A stretch of DNA of 64,000 bases from Candidatus Bathyarchaeota archaeon (GCA_026014585.1 JAOZIA010000005.1:124001-188000), one strand, 5' to 3'. Shown: positions 8,331 through 18,300, counted from the stretch's first letter. Notes: generated from the sequence alone by a model not told the origin. Program-made: numbers and translations.

Positions 8331-8576
8331 TTATTCGTATCGTATTAGGAAGAGCGGTTTTTGAGCTTCTCGGTGTCTCTCACTTAGGGGAACATCTTTT
8401 AGAGTTATTATCTGCGAAGAGCTAGCCTTGTATTGGAGAATATAGGTTTTGTATAGGTCTTTTTCTAATGCTTTTAATTTTCCTTGAGATACCATTCTCC
8501 TCACCCTGTTATAGGCTTCCTTTCTGAAAATATTAACATTAGTGACTGTACTAGTACAACAACAGCAATAGTACAT
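8331..8576 (-). CDS. Uncertain small protein
   Basis: An 81-codon frame on the minus strand. The first ~27 codons (four Cys in a row, Thr/Val-rich) look non-coding. The later part (KEAYNRVRRMVSQGKLKALE and on) is a charged helix-rich stretch that could be translated from the internal ATG at 8495, giving ~54 residues. Not recognised. It lies between the archaeosortase and EF-1alpha genes; a 12-bp palindrome TGTACTAGTACA (8547-8558) overlaps the doubtful N-terminus and may be its upstream operator. Confidence 0.3.
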   Translation of the reverse strand: MYYCCCCTSTVTNVNIFRKEAYNRVRRMVSQGKLKALEKDLYKTYILQYKASSSQIITLKDVPLSERHREAQKPLFLIRYE

Positions 8577-8629
8577 GTGAGTTAACTAAAAAATGGCAAA
8601 AACGCCAACAAATCAACAAACTTATCTAT

Positions 8630-8666
8630 CAAATAATAAAAAACAAAAACTAATTAAATAAAAAAG
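8630..8666 (-). terminator. T-rich terminator after the EF-1alpha gene
   Basis: Immediately after the EF-1alpha stop codon the minus strand has runs of five or six T separated by AT-rich sequence, with no hairpin. This is the usual archaeal oligo-T termination signal. Confidence 0.5.
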
Positions 8667-8675
8667 GACAGGGTT

Positions 8676-9980
8676 TTATGGACCCTTTTTGGTGACTTCT
8701 TTTACTGCGCCAGCGGCTACAGTTGTGCCCATGTCTCGGATTGCAAACCTGCCGAGTTCGGGGAAGTCATTGAAAGTTTCGATAGCAATGGGGTGCAGTG
8801 GCTCCATGCGTACCCAAGCAGCATCACCAGTTTTGAGATAGCTTGGGTGCTCCTCAGATACTTGACCAGTTCTTGGGTCAATCTTCTTGATTAGTTCAGT
8901 GAAGCGGCATGCGATTTGTCCTGTGTGGTAGTGAAGCACTGGAGTGTATCCTGCTGCGATTGCTGTTGGGTGGTAGATAACGATGATTTGCCCGATGAAT
9001 TCTTTAGCAACTGTTGGTGGATTGTCAACTGGACCTGCAACGTCTCCACGGTGGACATCGTTCTTTGCGATGCCTCTAACGTTCATACCAATGTTGTCTC
9101 CTGGTTCTGCAGCGGGGATGCTTGTGTGGTGCATTTCGATAGATTTGACTTCAGCTGTCTTGTTTGATGGCATGAAGATAAGGCTTTGTCCTGGTTTTAG
9201 AACACCTGTTTCAACTCTGCCAACTGGGACAGTGCCGATGCCTGTGATTGTGTAGATGTCTTGGACTGGAACACGGAGTGGTTTGTTGGTTGGTTTTGCT
9301 GGAAGTTCTAGAAGGTCAAATGCTTCCATCATGGTTGGACCATTGTACCATGGCATCTTCTCGCTCTTCTTGAGCAAGTTGTCGCCTGTCCAGCCTGAAA
9401 CTGGTATGAAGTGAACTTTCTCAATCTTGTAGCCGACCATTCTGAGCATTCTTGAAATTTCATTCTTCATTTCATCGTAACGTTCTTGGCTCCAGTTAAC
9501 TGTGTTGTCATCCATCTTGTTGATGGCAACAATTAATTGGCGTATACCCAAGGTGAATGCTAAGAAGGCGTGTTCTCTTGTTTGACCACCTGCGCCGATG
9601 CCTGCTTCGAATTCGCCTTTCTTGGCTGAACTGAAGAGGACAGCTGCGTCAGCTTGGCTTGCGCCAGTAATCATGTTTTTGATAAAGTCTCTGTGTCCTG
9701 GTGCATCAATGACAGTCATGTTGTATTTCTTGGTTGGGAATTGTAGGAATCGAAGGTCAATGGTGACACCGCGTTCTCGTTCTTCCTTCAAGTTGTCGAG
9801 CACCCACGCGAAGTGGAATGTTCCTTTTCCTAGTTTTTCTGCTTCTGCCTTGTAAGCGTCGATTGTCCTTTGGTCAATAACGCCTGCTAGATATAGTAAG
9901 TGTCCGGTGGTTGTTGATTTGCCGTTGTCAACGTGCCCCATGATGATAATGTTCAGGTGGGGTTTATCACTTTTACTCAT
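8676..9980 (-). CDS. tuf: Translation elongation factor EF-1alpha (aEF1A)
   Basis: GTPase that delivers aminoacyl-tRNA to the ribosome. 434 residues, the normal archaeal length. G1 GHVDNGKST at 15-23, G3 DAPGH, G4 NKMD, and the EF1A-specific TIDLRF switch region are present. Asn rather than His in the P-loop (VDNGK) is seen in some archaeal EF1A proteins. Domains 2 and 3 follow (VQDIYTITGIGTVPVGRVETG and onward). The ATG at 9980 is preceded by GAGGATG, a reasonable ribosome-binding site, and an AT-rich promoter region. It is divergent from the gene at 10054. No ribosomal-protein genes adjoin it. Confidence 0.98.
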   Translation of the reverse strand: MSKSDKPHLNIIIMGHVDNGKSTTTGHLLYLAGVIDQRTIDAYKAEAEKLGKGTFHFAWVLDNLKEERERGVTIDLRFLQFPTKKYNMTVIDAPGHRDFIKNMITGASQADAAVLFSSAKKGEFEAGIGAGGQTREHAFLAFTLGIRQLIVAINKMDDNTVNWSQERYDEMKNEISRMLRMVGYKIEKVHFIPVSGWTGDNLLKKSEKMPWYNGPTMMEAFDLLELPAKPTNKPLRVPVQDIYTITGIGTVPVGRVETGVLKPGQSLIFMPSNKTAEVKSIEMHHTSIPAAEPGDNIGMNVRGIAKNDVHRGDVAGPVDNPPTVAKEFIGQIIVIYHPTAIAAGYTPVLHYHTGQIACRFTELIKKIDPRTGQVSEEHPSYLKTGDAAWVRMEPLHPIAIETFNDFPELGRFAIRDMGTTVAAGAVKEVTKKGP

Positions 9981-10053
9981 TTTTTCATCCTCAAACTTTT
10001 AATTTAAATTTTATGAATTCGTTAACACATCAGTCCTTCCAATTATTTTAAGC

Positions 10054-10935
10054 TTGCGACACTTATTGCCCGCACTACTCTTAGAAAAGCACCCAGTTAC
10101 AGGCACAATCAGTACTGAAGAAATATTTAACCTCACAACAGAAGAAACCAAAAAAGCGCGCGCCAAGATCAAGGAAACTTGGATTTTAGATTTACCTTTT
10201 TATGTCTGTTCAACTGGATATGTGACTATGAGCGCTAAAAAGAGAGTTTGGGTGATTTGCAAGAAAATCTTCAGTCTCTCACTATTGTTCAACGCTCTTC
10301 TAACTATCGCCTACAGCGTCGGAATCCTTGCAGGTTTTTACTGGATATACAACAATTGGCAACCCTACTCACCCTACGTGATTAACGGCAACCTTTTCTG
10401 GATAGCAGTAGTTGCTGGGTTCATCAATATTTTCCCAAGCGCATTTGTGGGCAGAAAACTTCACACAGGACGCTTTCTTTTTCATCATTACTTTTACGGC
10501 TTAATTGTTTTGGCAGCAGCAATCTTTTACGTGACACTTTTTACGCCAGTAAACTTGCTAAACCTGTTTTTTGTAAATGACACCACCGTAGCGGTTAATA
10601 TTGGCAGGTTTTTCATTTTAGGCGGCTTAACCTTGTTGCTGGATGATTTGCCTGACCTTGCCAAAGTGCTTGAACGTGGACTGGGCTGGTTGGATAGAAA
10701 AGCCATCAAAGCAAAAAAGCCCATCTACGCACTACAGTACCTTACAGGGTTTGTTTCCTTGTATCTTTTTGTTGCCATACTGCTGTTCTTTAACGATAAC
10801 CCCGGCTGGATAACCCTTGCTAACTGCATACTTGCGGGCACTATATGCATAACGGGGTTGTGTTCAGTTATTTTTGCTTATAGAGGGTGGCTGGGTAAAG
10901 AAGAAACTCAGAAGGCAAAGAAAATGCCGCATTAA
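10054..10935 (+). CDS. Polytopic membrane protein of unknown function
   Basis: 293 residues from TTG 10054, or 234 from ATG 10228. From ~75 on there are five or six hydrophobic helices with a Tyr/Phe/Trp-rich first pair. A histidine-containing loop (KLHTGRFLFHHYFYGL) resembles di-His loops in membrane oxidoreductases, but no family is recognised. LLLDDLPDLAKVLERGLG is an amphipathic segment between helices. The extra N-terminus (HPVTGTISTEEIFNLTTEE...) has coding-like codons but no ribosome-binding site, so the start is open. Divergent from EF-1alpha and convergent with the gene ending at 10945. Confidence 0.6.
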   Translation: MRHLLPALLLEKHPVTGTISTEEIFNLTTEETKKARAKIKETWILDLPFYVCSTGYVTMSAKKRVWVICKKIFSLSLLFNALLTIAYSVGILAGFYWIYNNWQPYSPYVINGNLFWIAVVAGFINIFPSAFVGRKLHTGRFLFHHYFYGLIVLAAAIFYVTLFTPVNLLNLFFVNDTTVAVNIGRFFILGGLTLLLDDLPDLAKVLERGLGWLDRKAIKAKKPIYALQYLTGFVSLYLFVAILLFFNDNPGWITLANCILAGTICITGLCSVIFAYRGWLGKEETQKAKKMPH

Positions 10936-10944
10936 AGCAAAATG

Positions 10945-12120
10945 CTACCATTTCTTTGATGCTGCTGAAGCAATTATTCCCGCGGCTGTGTTTTCATCCA
11001 TTTTCCAAGTATTCAAAACCAAATCATAAACGGCGGGGTCTTCCCAGTTTATACTGTAGAATCGGTGCAGATACTCCGCTGATGCACGGTCATGGTCTTC
11101 AATTAGTTTTTGAGCATCCTCTTTTGTTAATGCTTTAGTTTTCATGATTCGTTCAATTCTCTCATTGAGGGGCGCAATTATCCTTACGTGAAGCACTCCC
11201 ACTTTATGCTTCAATATTGCTTGACCGCCCCGTCCTACAATAACCGTGTTACCTCTACCTGCCAAGTTGTTGATAACTGTTTGAATCACAGAGAGGCATT
11301 TTTCCTCGTCAAGAGTTTTACTGATTACCTCGTCGCCCTTCTGAGTTATAGATATAGCGGCAGGTTTCTCACGAAGCAAGATTTTATCCACTAAACTTTT
11401 AACCGTGTAAACATCCTCAGAAAAATCTGCAATATCCTCCTCAGAAACACCGATACACTTAGCCACATTCATCAGCATATTCTTATCAAAATAAGCATAG
11501 CCCAGAAGCGTGCTGACTTTCTGCGCAATCTCGTCTCCGCCACTACCTGCCTGTCTTGAAATAGTTATTATGGTATGTTCGCTTGGTGCTCGTTCTTCCA
11601 GCGAAATTTGTTTTAAAGTTTCACTTATTTCAGTATAGTCTGGTTCAGTTTCAGGAATATTAGAAGACCAAACATAACGGATTATACCGTCTTCGTCAAG
11701 GACAAAGATTGAACGTTTTGCAGCAGGGTAACAACCATCACCCAATCGGCATGCAACTGGTTCTCCTTCAGCGCCAACATAAGCAGGAACGTCTAAACCG
11801 TAAGCTTTGAAAACATCACGCTTGCTATCGCTTAATATTGGAAATTGTAACCTGTTTTTCTCAGCAAATGCCTTGTTTTTGGAGGGAACGTTGACGTCGA
11901 TTCCGACAATTTGAGCTTTTAAATTAATGAATTGTGACATTGAATCTCTAAAGTCGCATACTTCTTTGGTTGAAGTTAAAGTGAAAGCTCCAACGAAAAA
12001 GACTAACACGACTTTTTGTCCTAGAAACTCTTTGAGACTGCGGGTTCTATTTTCTGTGTCTGGTAAAGTAAAATCAGGTGCCTTGTCACCAATTTTGACT
12101 CCTATCAAAATAAGCATCAA
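10945..12120 (-). CDS. Peroxiredoxin-like domain fused to cytidylate-kinase-like domain
   Basis: 391 residues in two parts. Residues 8-170 are an AhpC/TSA thioredoxin-fold domain: [13 protein letters not shown] at the start, then [19 protein letters not shown]. The usual peroxidatic motif FTPVCTKE reads FTLTSTKE, so the catalytic Cys is Ser50; Cys55, Cys124 and Cys130 remain. Residues ~182-391 match the cytidylate-kinase-like family (Cytidylate_kin2): [17 protein letters not shown] at 183-199 is the P-loop variant and VGRGGQAIL and [15 protein letters not shown] follow. Ordinary peroxidase activity is unlikely; the kinase-like half may act on a nucleotide. No frameshift separates the parts. 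The MMLILIG start allows either Met. Confidence 0.85.
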   Translation of the reverse strand: MMLILIGVKIGDKAPDFTLPDTENRTRSLKEFLGQKVVLVFFVGAFTLTSTKEVCDFRDSMSQFINLKAQIVGIDVNVPSKNKAFAEKNRLQFPILSDSKRDVFKAYGLDVPAYVGAEGEPVACRLGDGCYPAAKRSIFVLDEDGIIRYVWSSNIPETEPDYTEISETLKQISLEERAPSEHTIITISRQAGSGGDEIAQKVSTLLGYAYFDKNMLMNVAKCIGVSEEDIADFSEDVYTVKSLVDKILLREKPAAISITQKGDEVISKTLDEEKCLSVIQTVINNLAGRGNTVIVGRGGQAILKHKVGVLHVRIIAPLNERIERIMKTKALTKEDAQKLIEDHDRASAEYLHRFYSINWEDPAVYDLVLNTWKMDENTAAGIIASAASKKW

Positions 12121-12193
12121 CCTCCAAAAAAGCTAGAGATAATCTCACATAAATAGCTAATGCGAATTCAAAACCTTAAAAAACAAAAAATGT

Positions 12194-12688
12194 TCACTCC
12201 GTCTCAGCGGTTCCATGCCATCTCCTCTCCAAGTAGAGAATCAGGCTGAAAAGACCTCGGCTGAAAATTACTAAAAGAAGCAGCTCAAACTCAGCCATTG
12301 TTCTAGTAGCTACAGTGCGAATGATTTCTGCGCCAATAAAAAAGTTTAGACTTAGTGTTAAGTATCCTGACAAGTAATGGGTAGAAGAGGACGGACGATA
12401 GGGGTCTTTAAGTTTAATTTGAATAAACCTGACTGTTACAAACAAGGCGCCAAAAACGATAACACCGCCACCAATCAAATAAAGAGTATTAGCGGCTATA
12501 GACAGAACAACATAAATTGCATCATAAATTAAGCCTCCAGGAATGTATGTGGGTCCTAAAAATACTGAGATTAAATTAGGATAAAAGAAACTAAAAAAAG
12601 CACCCAAAACTGCAACAGCGATTATCAAAATTAACAGAATAACAACAAGAAAATTACATTTTGAGAAAAGTTTCTGGGTTACAACCAT
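12194..12688 (-). CDS. DUF1622-family membrane protein
   Basis: 164 residues with four hydrophobic helices (about 13-35, 60-90, 105-122, 132-152). GGGVIVFGALFVTVRFI followed by YLSGYLTLSLNFFIGAEIIRT matches the DUF1622 pattern of an arginine-ended helix and a following LxLxFxxGADIIxT-type helix. Function of the family is unknown. The stop lies 73 bases past the start of the upstream-in-window gene at 12120, on the same strand, so it may head an operon with the Prx-kinase fusion. Confidence 0.7.
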   Translation of the reverse strand: MVVTQKLFSKCNFLVVILLILIIAVAVLGAFFSFFYPNLISVFLGPTYIPGGLIYDAIYVVLSIAANTLYLIGGGVIVFGALFVTVRFIQIKLKDPYRPSSSTHYLSGYLTLSLNFFIGAEIIRTVATRTMAEFELLLLVIFSRGLFSLILYLERRWHGTAETE

Positions 12689-13019
12689 TAAAAATAAGCA
12701 ACCTGCGCTAATTTGTAGTTAAATGACATGCCTAATAAACTTGATTAAACCCCAAAAACGCTCATTTTAGAACTTTAAACTTTAAATCAAAACACTCATA
12801 ACTGCCAACACCTCCCCCCGCAGAAATATCACTGGCGCCAAGCACAGAAAACGTTGAACCATCCCACATCACCGAACCCACACAAAAAACGGTTCCTTCC
12901 ATTACAGCACCCAAAATTTTTAGCATCAAAATAAACCAAAAAAAGACAACACCCCATTCAGCGCCAGAAGGCACATAAAAAAGGGTGCTAATGATTAAAA
13001 AAATAGAGAGGCACGTAAA

Positions 13020-13151
13020 TTATTTTCCCGATATTTTTTGGGCAGCTTTTTTAGATTCATCAACTGTTTTTTGACCAGCACTTTTTGCGCCTTCAGAAGT
13101 TTTTCTTGCGGCTTCTTCAGTTTTCTTTTTTGCTTTATCTAAAACTGACAA
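13020..13151 (-). CDS. Small Lys/Ala-rich helical protein
   Basis: 43 residues if started at the TTG at 13151, which follows a GGTGGTGA stretch; the open frame extends further up to 13226 but that part is hydrophobic and unlike the rest. The product is almost wholly Lys/Ala/Glu/Ser/Thr with an ~11-residue periodicity (KAKKKTEEAARKTSEGAKSA), as in LEA-like or YtxH-like stress proteins. Predicted amphipathic helix without cysteines. No specific role can be given. Confidence 0.5.
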   Translation of the reverse strand: MSVLDKAKKKTEEAARKTSEGAKSAGQKTVDESKKAAQKISGK

Positions 13152-13272
13152 AAAATCACCACCTTTGAATAAATCAAGGAGAAAAAAGGCAAAATAAAGA
13201 TGTGTGATTGCACTAGAGCAGCACATTTCTGAAAAAGCATGTTTAGCATCAAGGCTGCAACGTATTAGAGAG

Positions 13273-13350
13273 TGGTGCGGTCGCCGAGATTTGAACCCGG
13301 GTCGTCAGCGTGGCAGGCTGATGTCCTAGACCAAACTAGACTACGACCGC
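13273..13350 (-). tRNA. tRNA-Gly (GCC), CCA encoded
   Basis: Minus-strand cloverleaf: acceptor GCGGTCG/CGACCGC, anticodon stem TCAGC/GCTGA, loop CTGCCAC with anticodon GCC, T loop TTCAAAT, discriminator A, and an encoded CCA at 13273-13275. No intron. 145 bases from a second tRNA-Gly(GCC). Confidence 0.92.
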
Positions 13351-13495
13351 TTTTCCATGGTTTCTTATTGGATTACGACCACCGTTTAGGTGCCATTAGC
13401 CATGCCGCCTTTGTGATAGACTGCGATAGTATTTATGTGCTTTTTGGTTGAATTGAACCTGCCGGAAATAGGCTGCTGGAAAAAGATAATGACAG

Positions 13496-13569
13496 TGCGG
13501 TAACCGGGATTTGAACCCGGGTCCTAGACTTGGCAAGCCTATGTACTAACCAAGCTGTACTATTACCGC
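13496..13569 (-). tRNA. tRNA-Gly (GCC), second form, CCA not encoded
   Basis: Minus-strand cloverleaf: acceptor GCGGTAA/TTACCGC, D stem GTAC/GTAC, anticodon stem TAGGC/GTCTA (one G-T pair), loop TTGCCAA with anticodon GCC, T stem with CCCGGGTTCAAATCCCGG context, discriminator A. The next genomic bases are CTG, so CCA must be added. The body differs strongly from its neighbour at 13273 although the anticodon is the same. Confidence 0.9.
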
Positions 13570-13889
13570 TCAGTGATTCCTGTATTGGCGCATCAATACT
13601 TATGACTTCGCCGCTGTTTCAACTATAGAGCTAAATAAATAATTTACTATTCTAATTTCAATAGTTTTTTGGCGTTCTTACCATAAATTGGTTACCCCTT
13701 GAACCCCGAATAGAATATGATAGCCACGGAAAATTCACTTGAGCAAATCACAAAATGCAATTTGTTTAGAAAATGTTCCAGTTGCATTGGGGATATTTTC
13801 AGGCATAAATTGTGTAATACCCCAGTTTTGAAGAATTCTGGAAAGTGGGGATGTGGGTTTAACACGGGTTTTAGGGGAAAAATGGTTTA
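13570..13889. other. Gene-free stretch after the tRNAs
   Basis: No frame of useful length and no cloverleaf is visible. It is AT-rich, with a TATA-like block (ctaaataaataattt, about 13631-13645) upstream of the minus-strand tRNA-Gly genes. Confidence 0.4.
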
Positions 13890-13929
13890 GTCAAGAAAGT
13901 TTGACTAAGCTTAGTCAAGATTTCTTGAC
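13890..13929. promoter_or_regulatory. 40-bp near-perfect inverted repeat, probable operator
   Basis: Two 20-base arms differ at only two positions. The core TTGACTAAGCTTAGTCAA (13901-13918) is a perfect 18-bp palindrome. Outer arms are GTCAAGAAA and TTTCTTGAC. Four TTGAC/GTCAA half-sites are therefore arranged symmetrically 53 bases before the small HTH gene at 13983. A cooperative operator is the best reading; a terminator is less likely because no gene ends just upstream. Confidence 0.6.
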
Positions 13930-13982
13930 GAAAATTCTTTTATTTTAAAAATTTGTGCCCTAGATTGTAGGTTGAAAATACA

Positions 13983-14234
13983 ATGAGTGGAAAAAGAACT
14001 AAAGAGAAAAGGCTTTCTAAGGCGGTTGTATTGATGCGTAATTCTAATTGGCGATGTGGCAAACTTGAAAGGTCAATTATTCTGTACTTGCAGAAAAAAA
14101 ATCATTTATTCAAAAAAGATGTTCCAGTAAAAGAGCTTGTTAGCAATTCAAGCTTGTCTGAGTATAGCAGAGACGAATGTTTAGATGCGATTAAAAGGTT
14201 GGAGCAAAGAAAAATCGTGATGCTACTTTCATAA
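13983..14234 (+). CDS. Small winged-helix-like protein
   Basis: 83 residues, Lys/Arg-rich. LERSIILYLQKKNHLFKKDVPVKELVSNSSLSEYSRDECLDAIKRLEQRKIVMLLS reads as helix - helix-turn-helix - recognition helix - wing start, the minimal winged-helix layout; the second wing strand is short or absent. No cysteine pair or ligand domain. The 40-bp inverted repeat upstream suggests autoregulation. Regulatory target unknown. Confidence 0.6.
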   Translation: MSGKRTKEKRLSKAVVLMRNSNWRCGKLERSIILYLQKKNHLFKKDVPVKELVSNSSLSEYSRDECLDAIKRLEQRKIVMLLS

Positions 14235-14381
14235 ATCATTAAGGCAAACGAGTTACGTTGTAAGACAAGGTTTCACTGCACATAGGACAAGTTTTCTTTA
14301 AGTGGTGCAAATACCAGCAAAGTAGGCAACGTTGCGTAATACAACCAAAAAACCATTAAGTCCAGAAATAAACGACTACGT

Positions 14382-15239
14382 ATGAACCCACAAACTAAAG
14401 ACCCAAACCAAGCCATAATCACCCCGATGAATCAGCAAGAAGTAAAACTGGCGGTTGAATGGGCACGCCAAGAGGGATGGAACCCCGGAATCCATGACGC
14501 TACATGCTTCTACCAAACTGATCCCGCGGGCTTTTATGCTGCCAAAGTTAATGGGGAAATTGTGGGGACTGTTTCGGCAGTAAATTATGGGGGCGGTTTT
14601 GTTTTTGCAGGTTTCTACATTGTGCGGACTGATATGCGCATGTTGGGTGTTGGAGCTAAGCTTTACAGTTTTCTTATGGATAAATTCCAAGACTGTAACG
14701 TTGGGATTGATGGGGTTTTGGAGATGCAGGCAACATATGAACGCCACGGCTTTCTGTTTTCCCACAAAAATAGCAGGTATATGGGAACCGCTAAAGGTGA
14801 ATTGTCAAATCTTTGTATTTCTATCAGCCAAGAAAACTTTGAAGAAATCGTAGCCTACGATGCAAAATGCTTCTCAGTTCCGCGACCTGAATTTTTAAAA
14901 CACTGGCTTACCCAAGAAGACAGTCATGCATTCATGACCAAAAGTGGGGGTGAAGTTTGTGGGTACGGAGTTATCCGCAAGTGCTTTGAAGGACATAAAA
15001 TTGGACCACTTTTTGCAAACACAAAAGAGACAGCTTCAGCCCTTTTGGAGAGTTTGATGTCAACGGTGCAGGGTGAGATGGTGTTTTTGGATGTGCCTGA
15101 ACCCAATTCAGCAGGGGTTTTGCTTGCCAAAAAGTATGGTATGCAGTCAGTGTTTGCCACGGTTAGAATGTACACGAAAAGGGCTGTTGCTTTGCCGCTG
15201 GACCAGATTTATGGCGTGACCTCATTTGAGTTGGGGTAA
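14382..15239 (+). CDS. Double-domain GNAT acetyltransferase
   Basis: 285 residues. The N-terminal GNAT domain has VAVN-type beta4 (FVFAGFYIVRTDMRMLGVGAKLYSFLM) in which the acetyl-CoA loop RMLGVGAKL is recognisable. From ~140 a second GNAT-like half (Acetyltransf_18 type) runs through DAKCFSVPRPEFLKHWL, GEVCGYGVIRKCFEGHKIGPLFA and the last strands FLDVPEPNSAGVLLAKKYGM. This two-domain arrangement occurs widely in bacteria and archaea with unknown acceptors. Starts at ATG 14382; monocistronic. Confidence 0.8.
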   Translation: MNPQTKDPNQAIITPMNQQEVKLAVEWARQEGWNPGIHDATCFYQTDPAGFYAAKVNGEIVGTVSAVNYGGGFVFAGFYIVRTDMRMLGVGAKLYSFLMDKFQDCNVGIDGVLEMQATYERHGFLFSHKNSRYMGTAKGELSNLCISISQENFEEIVAYDAKCFSVPRPEFLKHWLTQEDSHAFMTKSGGEVCGYGVIRKCFEGHKIGPLFANTKETASALLESLMSTVQGEMVFLDVPEPNSAGVLLAKKYGMQSVFATVRMYTKRAVALPLDQIYGVTSFELG

Positions 15240-15308
15240 CTGGTTAATACAACCTGATTGCTTGAAAAATATGGAAAAAAAATAAAAGGGATAGAGATTT
15301 GTTGCAGA

Positions 15309-18300
15309 CTACTTTTTACGGCTTCGCAGAAGCATTACTATAGCAACAATCACAATTATCGCTACAATAATGCCTATGATTATGTAAAGGTAGTCCGTTG
15401 GAATGATTGGTGGGCTTTCTGAGGAGGCTGTTGGTGATTCAGGACCTGGAGTGCTTTCACCCATAACGTTTATGCTGGTGTAGGGTGTGTATGCTTCGTT
15501 TAGGTTTAAGCCGCTTGCTAATTCAGTGCCTGGGAAGTAGACTAGCCATGATGCTTCGCCAGATGTTGTTGGTGTGTAGGTGAAGTTAAAGAATCCTTCG
15601 TGGTCTGTTGTTGTCGAAATTTCTTCACTGCTACCGTCTGGGTTAACCCAAATCAAGTTGACGGTTTGGTTTTCAAGTGGTGGTGTAAAGGTTGCATTGT
15701 TGTTGGGGTCAGCTTGTGACTGGAAGAACTGGTAACCATTCAATCCGCCTGCGATAATTGTTGCTTCGTTTGCCAACATTGATTCGCCTTTGTTGGATTG
15801 TGCATAAATGTTAACAGTTCCCTGTGCACCGCCAATGAAAGCGTAGAGATGACCGTCGTTGGATGTTATGTACACGTTGTTGTTTGCAAGGGCTGCTGTA
15901 GCGAAAACTTGACCAAGAGCTGTGAAAGTAGACAGCACCGCACCGCTTGAAGCATTATATGCGGTAAAGCCGTAGGCTGCGTTGCCCATGTAGAACACAT
16001 TGGTTCCTGACACTTGTGCAACAGATGCAGACGCAAAGATTTGGTGTCCACCCCATGCATTCCATATTTGAACAAAGTATGGTACAGTAGAGTTGACAAT
16101 CCATGCGGAACTGCCGCTGCCGCCTAAGTTGGTTCCAGGTTCAATGAGTGCAAGAGCAACTGCATTGGTTGATGCTGATACACACAGCGTTGGGAAGTTC
16201 ATGACAGTTGTGTCGTTAAGAAGATATTGGTAGTCTGTTCCATCGAGTTCGTAGCCCATGTCGGTTTGATTAGCGAAAACACACACGTTATCTGCGATGT
16301 ATGTAGGAGTCTGTGTCATTGGAGTGCTGGCAGTTTCTCCAGCATTAATAGTGCCAATATTGATACGCTCTAAGGATGTTGCATTGTATATTGCTATAGT
16401 TCCCGCACCGCTTCCATAGGTTAAGAATAGGTAATCATTGACAATTGTTGGTGTACCATGGTTTGACCTTGCAGAACCAACCGAAACAGAGTTAATTATG
16501 GTTCCATTGATGTCTATTTGGGTCAGTGCACTTCCGCCAGCTTGAATATACAAACATGTTCGATTAAGCAGGTCTGTATGTATAGCTAGACTTCCGCCTT
16601 GACCGTCCTCAACTGATGAAACCGTAGTAGCCCATTGCTTTAGGCCCGTAGCAGCATTGATGGCGTACAGGTTACCGTCCTGCGCAGCAACATAAAGCGT
16701 TCCATTCCAAAATAGTGGAGAGCTTTTAACTTGCCAAGCAGTACGTTGAGTTGGCATATCGTTTATGTTTCCAGCAGTAGTACTCCATATTGTATTCCCG
16801 TTAGTAGCGTTCAAAGCATAGACATTGCCATCGTCAGCGCCAGTGTACAAAACTCCATTAATGATTGTGGGTGTTGATAGTAGCCTTGTATTGAATGATC
16901 TATTCCAGACTTCTTCGCCGCTAATAGAATCTACTGCATAAAGAGTTCCAGCCCATGACCCAAAGAAGACTGTACCATCACCAACAACTGGCGAACCAGA
17001 CACTGGTGAATCAGCCTCAAAGGACCAACTTGCGGTCCTTATGTTAGTTGGGTAACTTCCAGATACAACACCTGTTTGTGTACCTGTTGTATCCATTGGA
17101 CCATGGAATTGTGGCCAACCATCTGATTGTGGAAAATCAGATATACCACCGGAAACGTCACCAATACAGTAGATGTACCGACCATCGCTATCTGAATGAG
17201 TGCCAAATACACAACCATAAGCGACTATAGGCATAACAAAGTGTACAGGTAACTCCCAGAGCTTTTGACCAGTTATAACGTCGTAAGCTGTGAAGTGATA
17301 CCCATCAAATGGTATGTCTGTTCCAGGCACATTTCCAGAGCTACGGTCAGAAGCGCTAATGAATAACTTGCCGTCACCGACACATCCAACCATGTATGAA
17401 ATGTAGTATTGTGCCGGTTGCTTCCATAATTGAACAAGTGTTTTAGCATCGAATGCACTTACCCAGCCTTGAGGACTCTCAATGCTGTTGGCATATATTC
17501 GGCCATAAGCTGCCTCCGTGCCATAAGCATAGAAAGCTCTGCCGCCTGCTACGTCAAAGGCGCCAACTACGGCACCAGTATTTCCATCGAATGCAGTGAT
17601 TTGTGTTGAAGAACCGCAGTGATACAAGATACCATCATAGTAAGTAGCGGAATAACCAGCATTACCTTGTTTGTATTGTCTCCAAATTTCTTGACCTGTA
17701 TCTAGGTCTACTGCAAAGACAATACCTTCGCCATAACCGCCAAAGAATGCTTTTCCATCGGCAATAGCCAACGCCTCAAGACCGGTACCAACATAGTAAG
17801 TCCATTTGCCTACGGCTCCACTCGATGGTTGAGAGCAGTCGATGGCAACACCAACATGCTTGTTAGTTTCGGATTCTACAGCGGCTCCGATCAATACCTG
17901 CGTTGCAGGATCATACATTACCTGCCAGTAGCTGACTATAAGATTGCTTAAGCTTGTATAGCCAAAGGGTGTGCCGATATCTGTCATAGATGTTTCCGTT
18001 AACAATTCACCGTTAGTAGTGTTGACAAAGTATAAGGAACGAGTGTAGACTACAAGCAGAACGTCATCAGTAACTTTTACTGGTGCTTGAGTACCGAACA
18101 AGCCAACACCTGAACGTACACTATTACAAGTCCACACTTCTTCACCGTTAGTGATGTTAAATGCGGTTAAAGCACGGCTGCCTGTAAAAGCATAAACTAA
18201 ACCGTTAAATGCAGTACATGCAGAACCGCCAAACATACTTGAGTAGAGCGGCATAGCGCTTTTCCAAAGTACAGTGCCAGTGTTAGGTGCTGGTCCAGTG

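Noticed and set aside
12762-12974. 70-codon minus-strand frame
   Set aside because: Low-complexity Gly/Val/Phe composition, no start context, and no family resemblance.
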